55,734 bases of DNA from Candidatus Sulfobium mesophilum (lineage in GTDB: Bacteria > Nitrospirota > Thermodesulfovibrionia > Thermodesulfovibrionales > UBA6898), in assembly GCA_900302705.1 (NCBI GenBank), contig OUUY01000108.1:1-55734 (forward strand), written 5' to 3'. Below are positions 49,839 to 55,734 of the stretch, piece by piece. The translations under genes and the position numbers were made by a program. The notes beneath the pieces were generated by a model. The model saw nothing but the letters and a program-made list of their open reading frames with translations, searched no databases and was not told where the DNA came from. Position 1 is the stretch's first letter. Each line of letters begins with the position of its first letter.

Positions 49839-50129
49839 ATGACTGAGAAGTCAATGACAGAGCATGACTTTCAGAGAAACCTGGCGGCCGCTGAGACATT
49901 AGGCTGTATCGCACAAAACTCAGGACAGTATAATTTTTGGGTAGGATATATGCGTGGGTTACGACGCTTCCACTATGGCGAGAAATTCGGCACGGAAGAG
50001 GATCATAGTCATCTGATAGCTGCTTATGACAGCACCTATCAAGCCGAGAAAATGCTCGGTATAGGCTATAGAGCCGGTCTAGCGGGGCAGAATATTCATC
50101 AAGCCAACTTCTCTGCCCTCCAAACATAA
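49839..50129 (+). CDS. Hypothetical 96-residue protein between att sites B and C
   Basis: Starts MTEKSMTEHDFQRNLAAAETLG behind GGTGA. The composition is mainly helical and polar (GYMRGLRRFHYGEKFGTEEDHSH, YQAEKMLGIGYRAGLAG). No signal peptide, membrane helix or known motif is seen. It lies in accessory DNA to the right of the element, likely cargo of a second lost element. Confidence 0.55.
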   Translation: MTEKSMTEHDFQRNLAAAETLGCIAQNSGQYNFWVGYMRGLRRFHYGEKFGTEEDHSHLIAAYDSTYQAEKMLGIGYRAGLAGQNIHQANFSALQT

Positions 50130-50291
50130 TTACTATCGCTAGACTATCCCCAGATCCCGGCAGCATATTTTTTTGATGTTGAATTAGTACCTACCTAGGT
50201 AGGATTGATTGTTTATTTGGGAAATCGCAATATTGAAGTATGAAGAAGCCTAATCATTATTTCACTGATGCGAGAACATAATGGAGGAATT

Positions 50292-50525
50292 ATGTTTTAC
50301 ACCGACACGAATGGACAATTTCCAACTTCCTACAGCAAAACATTAGTTATGCTAGGGATCGTTATGGAATCAACGCCATTGGATAAGATCGAATTTGAAA
50401 TATTCAAGGCAATTGATCCCGACATAGATTCTGAAAAGTTAGATCTAGCTAAAACGCTGAAACTCTTATCCGCTTCGCTCTACTACTTCGCTCGGCTTCC
50501 TTCAGCGAAGTACAGAGAGTATTAG
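50292..50525 (+). CDS. Hypothetical 77-residue protein between att sites B and C
   Basis: Start chosen at MFYTDTNGQFPTSY because GGAGG lies 5 bases upstream. The product is a single mixed helix/strand domain (LDKIEFEIFKAID, KLDLAKTLKLLSASLYYFARL). No known family recognised. Confidence 0.55.
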   Translation: MFYTDTNGQFPTSYSKTLVMLGIVMESTPLDKIEFEIFKAIDPDIDSEKLDLAKTLKLLSASLYYFARLPSAKYREY

Positions 50526-50586
50526 AGAGGCGGGTCCCCTGCGGCAAATTGAGAAGTAGTCCCCAGAGTGTCCCCAGAACTTTTAC

Positions 50587-50608
50587 AAATGGCTTAAATA
50601 AGCCATTT
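50587..50608. repeat. 22-bp perfect palindrome, copy 2
   Basis: Same palindrome as 49679-49700, with two more shared bases (AC) before it. It lies 13 bp left of att C. TGTCCCCAGAG also recurs beside both copies. Confidence 0.7.
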
Positions 50609-50621
50609 CAGAGCCATTTTT

Positions 50622-50653
50622 ACTGGTTCGAACCCAGTATCGCCCACCATTTA
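50622..50653. other. att site C, partial (attL-like remnant)
   Basis: ACTGGTTCGAACCCAGTATC to CACCATTTA matches tRNA-Val from its T arm on. The following 120 bp match the DNA right of att A, including the end of the integrase gene. So this is the left end of a related, now lost element. Confidence 0.8.
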
Positions 50654-50664
50654 AAATCAAGAGG

Positions 50665-50774
50665 TTAGGCATTTACGGCAACCTCCGCTTTTATTGGACT
50701 GTATAGTTTTTGTATAGTAGGCGAGCCCGTCAAGGTTTCATTAAGTAAATCTACAGCCTTACCATGTGTGATGG
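50665..50774 (-). pseudogene. C-terminal remnant of a second integrase
   Basis: The frame encodes KAVDLLNETLTGSPTIQK, then LYSPIKAEVAVNA and a stop, matching the last 33 or so residues of the integrase at 45856. Homology ends abruptly near 50774. It carries the same 20-bp repeat (50700-50719). Confidence 0.82.
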
Positions 50775-50832
50775 CGCTTGTAAACGTCTCTCTTCACTTG
50801 CTATCATTAAGAGCTTATAAGAAGGGAAAACA

Positions 50833-51255
50833 ATGAACGTATTGGACCTGCCTTTTAATAAAATCCTATTGATAAAGAAGTCAGATGTTCCAGACACTAT
50901 TCTTATGCTTGAGGACCGCATGGAATATCAGAACCATTTAGGTACAGTGCATGCATCAGCCCAATATGCACTGGCAGAGGCCTCAAGTGGGGAGATCCTG
51001 GAAAGAAACTTTGGCGACTGGAAGGGAGCTTATTTCCCCGTGGTTAGGAGAGTTGAAGCCAAATATAAAAACCCCGCAAAAGGGAGACTATTTTCAACAG
51101 GCTTTATTGAGCAGGACAGTGCCATGAAGGCAAAGAAAGAACTTTCGGAAAAAGGACGGACCCTTGTGGATGTCATTGTGAGGATCGTGGACGAAGAGAA
51201 TAACGTCACCCTTGAAGGTTTATTCACATGGTTTATTGCAAAAAACAAAAAGTAA
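50833..51255 (+). CDS. DUF4442-like hotdog-fold protein
   Basis: 140 residues. EDRMEYQNHLGTVHASAQYALAE is a hotdog helix motif as in PaaI/YiiD_C thioesterases, and the four long strands after it fit (AYFPVVRRVEAKYKNPAKG, LVDVIVRIVDEENN, LEGLFTWFIAKNK). It may hydrolyse acyl-CoA or bind acyl groups. AAGGGA precedes the ATG. It is the first normal gene to the right of the element. Confidence 0.75.
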   Translation: MNVLDLPFNKILLIKKSDVPDTILMLEDRMEYQNHLGTVHASAQYALAEASSGEILERNFGDWKGAYFPVVRRVEAKYKNPAKGRLFSTGFIEQDSAMKAKKELSEKGRTLVDVIVRIVDEENNVTLEGLFTWFIAKNKK

Positions 51256-51287
51256 AAAGTCGGATACTGGCGAAAGCTGAGTTTAAC

Positions 51288-52808
51288 TCAACTGTCACAG
51301 CTATCCCGCGTTAAATCGCGCTTAACAAGCTCCTGTACCATTTTTCTGAAATGGAACCCGTAAATAGAAAGCGTAATTGCGTGCGGGAAAAGTTTCGGAC
51401 GCCTGAATAGAGACCAGAAGAAGAGCTTCCAGTACTGAAAACGTTCTTTGCCCAATATCCCGATCCGTAGAATTGACTTCGGAAGAGCCATCATATAGTT
51501 GAATCTGATGTGAAACATCCTATTGCTTCCGGGCCTGTAGTTCTGAAGGAATGTCTTGGCCCTTATGTAGTATTGTTTCGGGGAGTAAATGTTCTGCATG
51601 ACTCTCTTATATCCCATTATCAGACTGTTATATTCCATTGACGGCATGAAGTTGATCGAAAAGTCCGTATTGTTGCCAGATGTTTGTTCGAGCAGTCTGC
51701 CTTCTTTCGTGAGCCGGCTATGCAGTTTTGTGCTGGGCAGCGCATTGAGCATGCCAACCATTGCGGTGACTACCGATGAGTCCTGAATGAAGGAGATCAT
51801 TCGGTCGAATATCTCTGGCGGGTCATTGTCGAACCCGACGATGAATCCTCCCTGGACTTCAAGCCCGAATTGCTGCATCTTCCGTATACTTGCGATCATG
51901 TCGCGGCCCTGGTTTACACGCTTGCCGCATTCGTCGAGGCTGTCTGCGTTTGGCGACTCGATACCAACGAACACTTGGTCGAACCCGGCCTCGACCATCA
52001 GCCTCATCAGTTCGTCGTCATCCGCGAGGTTGAGGGATGCCTCGGTGGTAAACGTAAAGGGATAACCGTTGCGGGTCATCCATTCTATCATCGCCGGAAG
52101 TATTTCATTTTTCAGCTTCAGTTTGTTTCCTATAAAGTTGTCATCCACGATAAAGACACAGCCCTTCCAGCCGAGGGCACGGATATTGTCAAGTTCAGCA
52201 ATAAGCTGCTCTTTGTTTTTGGTCCTAGGCACACGCCCGAAAAGGGAAGTAATGTTGCAAAACTCGCAGTCGAAAGGACATCCGCGCGAGTACTGAATGT
52301 TCATGGCCCCGTAGTCTCTGGTTCTGACAAGCTCCCTCCTCGGGACTGGAGAGGTGGTCATATCTGCCCACTCGGGCGATGAATAAATTTTCTTCGGTAA
52401 CCCCTTTTTCAGGTCGCTCAAGAAGGCCGGAAGAGTTTTCTCCGCCTCGTTGAGCACGAAATGGTCTGCCATACCGTCGTATTCTTCGTATCCTGTGGTA
52501 AAGAGAGGGCCACCAGCCACAACCTTGCGACCTAGGGCCTTGCACCTGTCGAGGACCTTCCTCACGGATTGGGCCTGCACGATCATTGCGCTCACAAATA
52601 CATAATCTGCCCAGAGTATTTCCCTATCGCTGAGTTTCCTCACGTTCATGTCAACCAGCCGCAACTCCCATTCCTCGGGAAGCAGCGCTGCTATGGTAAG
52701 AAGACCCAATGGGGGAAAGCTTGCCTTTTTGGATATGAAACTCAGTGCGTATCTAAAACTCCAAAAGGTAACCGGATATTCCGGATATACTAATAATACT
52801 TTCATCAT
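51288..52808 (-). CDS. B12-binding radical SAM enzyme with DUF4070
   Basis: 506 residues. An N-terminal B12-binding (Rossmann) domain (VLLVYPEYP, SFPPLGLLTIAALLP, VVAGGPLFTTG) is followed by the radical SAM centre SRGCPFDCEFCNI with the CxxxCxxC cluster motif, and a C-terminal DUF4070 region. The usual DxHxxG B12-ligand motif is not obvious. Relatives include hopanoid and lipid-modifying enzymes (HpnR/HpnJ type) and many orphan enzymes; target not known. The preceding gap 52809-53432 contains only repeats. Confidence 0.9.
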   Translation of the reverse strand: MMKVLLVYPEYPVTFWSFRYALSFISKKASFPPLGLLTIAALLPEEWELRLVDMNVRKLSDREILWADYVFVSAMIVQAQSVRKVLDRCKALGRKVVAGGPLFTTGYEEYDGMADHFVLNEAEKTLPAFLSDLKKGLPKKIYSSPEWADMTTSPVPRRELVRTRDYGAMNIQYSRGCPFDCEFCNITSLFGRVPRTKNKEQLIAELDNIRALGWKGCVFIVDDNFIGNKLKLKNEILPAMIEWMTRNGYPFTFTTEASLNLADDDELMRLMVEAGFDQVFVGIESPNADSLDECGKRVNQGRDMIASIRKMQQFGLEVQGGFIVGFDNDPPEIFDRMISFIQDSSVVTAMVGMLNALPSTKLHSRLTKEGRLLEQTSGNNTDFSINFMPSMEYNSLIMGYKRVMQNIYSPKQYYIRAKTFLQNYRPGSNRMFHIRFNYMMALPKSILRIGILGKERFQYWKLFFWSLFRRPKLFPHAITLSIYGFHFRKMVQELVKRDLTRDSCDS

Positions 52809-53248
52809 TTTTCTCAGTTGTTGTTTGTTAGGAGGATGGCCTTAAAAAAATCGCAAAGCTTAATACTCTGCATTGCATATATCGCCTAATGCTCCATACA
52901 TAATACTATTTTAAGCATGACATTATGATAATGTAAATAACAACAGATAATATTAAGACTGTTTATAATAAAAAGTGGCTGGATCATACAAGGCAGTTTC
53001 ATGTAAGACTAATTCCCTTTTTGACGTCGATATATCCAATCTTGTTTTTCTTTTTCCAGTGCCCAGGTTTGCAGGTGTTGTAACACCATTTAACTTAATT
53101 TAAGATATTTTATATTTGTTCGTTTCCATTATATCGAGAACTGTTCTTTGCCAAACGTAACAAATAAAATTTGAAGCAAACCATTTTTGTGATGCATAAT
53201 TTGATATGCCTTTGGTTCGTGAGCAACAAGAATAATTCTAGTAGATAC

Positions 53249-53338
53249 CCTCGGGCAAGCCCGTGGCACTTTTTCACAGAACAAGCTTCGTATGCCAAAA
53301 TATCTCTGGGCATCATTCACCCACGGGCATGCCCGTGG
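53249..53338. repeat. Pair of GC-rich palindromes in a 624-bp gene-free gap
   Basis: CCACGGGCATGCCCGTGG (53321-53338) is an 18-bp perfect palindrome. CCTCGGGCAAGCCCGTGG (53249-53266) differs at three bases. The 54 bases between them also contain TATGCC...GGGCAT. The rest of 52809-53248 is AT-rich and shows nothing I recognise. Confidence 0.65.
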
Positions 53339-53432
53339 AACTCTGATAGGGTGTTAGAATAATCATCCGGGACGCGTTAACCCCAATCTGGTATACTTAC
53401 AAAGAGGAAAGTTTTACTCCAAGCAGACCTTC

Positions 53433-54110
53433 ATGAAGATCATATCCATTCTCGGCAGTCCGCATGGACTAAAGGGCAATACTGCGGGACTGTTGCGTCA
53501 CGTGCTGGCTGGCGCTGAGTCCGAAGGTGCTCAGACAGATGTCATAATCTTGAAAGGGGACACGGTGCTGCCCTGCCGGGGCTGTGACATCTGCCATAAG
53601 AAGGGCCGTTGTGTGCAGAATGACGATTTCGAGTCGCTGAAGGAACAAATTGCTGGAGCTGACGGCCTGGTGCTGGCCAGCCCTAATTATATTTTTAACG
53701 TCAGTGCCCAGCTTAAGGCGTTTATGGATCGTTGTTGCGGGGTGGTTCATTGCATGCAGTTCTGGGGGAATTATGGTGCGTCAGTGGTCACTTCAGGTGG
53801 AGGCGGTGACGAACCCATCGTAGATTACATGAATCATTTTCTGATCACAACCGGGATTATACCTGTGGGTGGGGTTTCGGCTGCCATGTCGGAGATGCCT
53901 GAAGGGGGGTTCACGAACCAAGTACAGGAAAAGGCTCGCACTTTGGGCAGGCGACTGGTTGAAGCAATCAGCGGAAGCGAGGTGCCCAGTGATATTAATC
54001 AACTTCGCAATAATTTCCGTGAGCGAATGAAGTTACTGACGTCCTATCGAAAAGAAGAATGGCCTTATGAATATCAATATTGGAAAGAACATATGGGATG
54101 GAATGGTTAG
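53433..54110 (+). CDS. NADPH-dependent FMN reductase / flavodoxin-fold oxidoreductase
   Basis: 225 residues. SILGSPHGLKGNTAGLL is the FMN phosphate loop of the flavodoxin-like fold, ASPNYIFNVSAQLKAFMDR the isoalloxazine-binding segment. CRGCDICHKKGRC, with four cysteines, marks the iron-sulfur flavoprotein/NAD(P)H-dependent reductase group. A TATACT lies about 35 bp before the ATG. Confidence 0.88.
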   Translation: MKIISILGSPHGLKGNTAGLLRHVLAGAESEGAQTDVIILKGDTVLPCRGCDICHKKGRCVQNDDFESLKEQIAGADGLVLASPNYIFNVSAQLKAFMDRCCGVVHCMQFWGNYGASVVTSGGGGDEPIVDYMNHFLITTGIIPVGGVSAAMSEMPEGGFTNQVQEKARTLGRRLVEAISGSEVPSDINQLRNNFRERMKLLTSYRKEEWPYEYQYWKEHMGWNG

Positions 54111-54164
54111 TTTACTTTGTGACGATGACAGGAGTTGCGCTTGAGGTATGGGTATGGGGGCAGT

Positions 54165-54791
54165 TCAGAGCTTTGGAAACCGTATGCGGCTGACCATTAG
54201 TGAGCCGGAAATCGCGAAAAGCAGTACTATCGGATGGAGCGTGAAGCCGGCAATCACGACCTGTCCGAACCAGAGGGACTCACCCACTGCCCCCTGTGAG
54301 GCAGCCCAGGACATCAACAGTACTAGCAGCAGTGACGTCGGGATAGGTGTACCTTCGAAGTACTTTACTTTGCCTCCGGCCTCAGACAGCGCCTCGGCCG
54401 TAACGTTGTAGCGTGCCAAGCGGGATACTCCGCATGCAACAAAATAGGTCAGGATAATACGGTCGTATAAGCCCTGCATGCCGCAACCGTACCCGATCAT
54501 GGCTGGGGCTACACCGAAGGAGATGACGTCTGCGAGAGAGTCGAGCTCACGCCCCATTCCGGAGGTCTTCTGTCGCCACCGAGCAATCCGTCCATCCAAG
54601 ATATCGAAGATTAAAGCGGCGAAGAGCATCCCGCACGCAAAGTAAATGTGACTAACGTCGGTCGTTTGCAGGTACGTCAGCATGGAAAACATTGCCCCTG
54701 TGCCGCAGACCGCGTTTGCCAGTGTGAGCCAATCGGAAAGATGGAATTCACGAATCATGGAGAACGGCTTATGCAGTTTATGTATCTTCAT
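54165..54791 (-). CDS. pssA: CDP-alcohol phosphatidyltransferase, phosphatidylserine synthase-like
   Basis: 208 residues from MKIHKLHKPFSM, which has GGGAG 8 bases upstream; an in-frame longer start exists. The CDP-alcohol motif is complete: DILDGRIAR...GRELDSLAD fits DG-x2-AR-x8-G-x3-D-x3-D with the metal Asp residues. Six or so membrane helices. FGVAPAMIGYG and RLARYNV point to the type II phosphatidylserine synthase. It makes phosphatidylserine, precursor of phosphatidylethanolamine, in the inner membrane. Confidence 0.9.
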   Translation of the reverse strand: MKIHKLHKPFSMIREFHLSDWLTLANAVCGTGAMFSMLTYLQTTDVSHIYFACGMLFAALIFDILDGRIARWRQKTSGMGRELDSLADVISFGVAPAMIGYGCGMQGLYDRIILTYFVACGVSRLARYNVTAEALSEAGGKVKYFEGTPIPTSLLLVLLMSWAASQGAVGESLWFGQVVIAGFTLHPIVLLFAISGSLMVSRIRFPKL

Positions 54792-55011
54792 GACAGAATC
54801 TCCCATTATGTCAAATAGTTCAGGTAGCAGGCTACCTCTATCGAAATAGAGGATTCTCCTAATCACAACACACCTTGCTTTGAAACAATTACACGCGCGA
54901 CTTCCTGTCGCTCTTGATTGCTGATAATAACTTACCCTATTATCAAGTTTTTGAAAAGTGCGGATTGCAACTAACTGTTCTCTTGAGCCGGTCGTTCCAG
55001 AGTCTTACTGA

Positions 55012-55734
55012 TTACTTGACAGCGCCCATGGTGAAGCCGGCAATGAACCGGTCAAGGAAGAATGTGTAGACAACAGCAACTGGGATGCTTGCAAGCAGCG
55101 CACCTGCCATGAGCGGTCCCCATTGAAAGACATCACCGCGGACAAGCTCTGTCGGTACGCCGATTGAGACCGTCTTCTTTGCAGAGACAGAGATGAACGT
55201 AAGGGCGTAGATGAACTCGTGCATAGACAGGGTGAAGGCGAATACCACAATCGTCAGGATGCCAGAGATCGCAAGCGGCAGCACGACCTTGACCATCGCC
55301 CCGAGCCTTGAAAGACCGTCTATCATGGCCTGCTCTTCAATGTCACGTGGTATCGTCTTAAAAAACCCCATCAGGAGCCACGTACAGAAGGGTATTGTAA
55401 AAGTAGGGTAGATGAGTATGAGCGCCCAAAGCGATTCCTGCAGTCCAAGCATGGACGCAAACCTTGAGAGCGGAATGAACAGAATCGTAGGTGGAACGAG
55501 ATACGTAAGAAAAATCCCGATCCCGAACATCTCGCCCCAGCCACGGGCCCAGCGGGCAAGGCTGTATGCGGCAGGCACGGCAACGACAAGAGTAATGGCG
55601 ACAACAGCCATTCCCACTATGAAGGTATTCAGGAGATAGGTCAGGAAATGGGTCTCCATGATCAGCAGGCGGAGATGATCCAGTGTCGGCGGTTCATTAA
55701 AGAGAAAGGGGTTGTTGGTAGGACTGAAGAGGTC
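55012..55734 (-). CDS. ABC transporter permease (sugar type), N terminus beyond window
   Basis: The frame is open to the window edge; 25 in-frame codons precede the first visible ATG and read as a periplasmic loop (NPFLFNEPPTLDHLRLL), so the gene begins outside. Five membrane helices are visible. The EAA loop EEQAMIDGLSRLGAMVKVVLPLA is the contact with the ATPase. The C terminus (RFIAGFTMGAVK) is typical of the MalG-type (CUT1) permeases. It probably imports a sugar or glycerol phosphate with partners outside the window. Confidence 0.92.
   Translation of the reverse strand, partial: DLFSPTNNPFLFNEPPTLDHLRLLIMETHFLTYLLNTFIVGMAVVAITLVVAVPAAYSLARWARGWGEMFGIGIFLTYLVPPTILFIPLSRFASMLGLQESLWALILIYPTFTIPFCTWLLMGFFKTIPRDIEEQAMIDGLSRLGAMVKVVLPLAISGILTIVVFAFTLSMHEFIYALTFISVSAKKTVSIGVPTELVRGDVFQWGPLMAGALLASIPVAVVYTFFLDRFIAGFTMGAVK

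Noticed and set aside
53249-53280. Rho-independent terminator at the first GC-rich palindrome
   Set aside because: A T-run follows (ACTTTTTC), but the two-base loop is too tight, no gene ends nearby on the plus strand, and the motif repeats downstream.
1-55734. CRISPR array or restriction system
   Set aside because: No regularly spaced repeats and no Cas or restriction-modification genes were seen.

Overview
ORGANISM. The window looks like a chromosome segment of a Gram-negative, didermic bacterium with moderate G+C. It carries LPS genes (lipid A flippase of MsbA type, O-antigen ligase), outer-membrane barrels and an ammonium transporter with a signal peptide. The gene order rpmE - DUF1385 - prfA - prmC, the TIGR02757 gene and a short Cys-rich C-terminal module (CxxCKK..GYW..C..C) are things I associate with Nitrospirota and deep deltaproteobacterial lineages. 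I favour Nitrospirota on gene content alone; no search was possible.

LAYOUT. 1-2.7 kb: a porin-amt operon (minus strand) behind a clear sigma-54 promoter. 2.7-13.8 kb: the most unusual locus. One 2513-residue protein reads PilZ-KS-AT-ACP-KR-DH-PPTase-TE-TE. This is the enediyne (PksE) order with a cyclic-di-GMP type domain at the front and two CalE7-like hotdog thioesterase segments at the end. It is divergent from a CrtI-like polyene oxidoreductase, which is followed by a GGDEF-EAL protein. 13.9-16 kb: a c-di-AMP (ydaO/yuaA) riboswitch in front of a KimA-type potassium importer. 16-31 kb: housekeeping genes (murA, prmC, prfA, rpmE, HU), an endonuclease Q homologue, a rhomboid protease, a universal stress protein, a cation exchanger and several small genes. 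Two copies of a MITE-like element and a rod-shaped palindrome sit in the intergenic gaps. 31-45.7 kb: an LPS/exopolysaccharide cluster (CYTH protein, MsbA, glycosyltransferases, O-antigen ligase, WecB, methyltransferase, two deacetylases, dual-specificity phosphatase, UDP-glucose dehydrogenase). 45.8-50.8 kb: a degraded integrative element in tRNA-Val with three att copies. 50.8-55.7 kb: a DUF4442 hotdog protein, a B12-radical SAM enzyme, a flavin reductase, a CDP-alcohol phosphatidyltransferase and a truncated ABC sugar permease.

HOW THE PARTS MAY WORK TOGETHER. The polyketide synthase carries its own ACP, its own phosphopantetheinyl transferase and two thioesterase-like domains. It could therefore load, build and release a polyene as one polypeptide. 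The adjacent CrtI-family enzyme is a natural tailoring enzyme for a conjugated polyene, and no carotenoid synthase gene is visible here. The PilZ domain plus the neighbouring GGDEF-EAL protein suggest that output is tied to cyclic di-GMP. That link is an inference: the PilZ motif is imperfect (SxSxxG instead of D/NxSxxG). A second feature is recurrent: several genes without a Shine-Dalgarno sequence have a -10 box only 5-8 bases before the start codon, which points to leaderless mRNAs.
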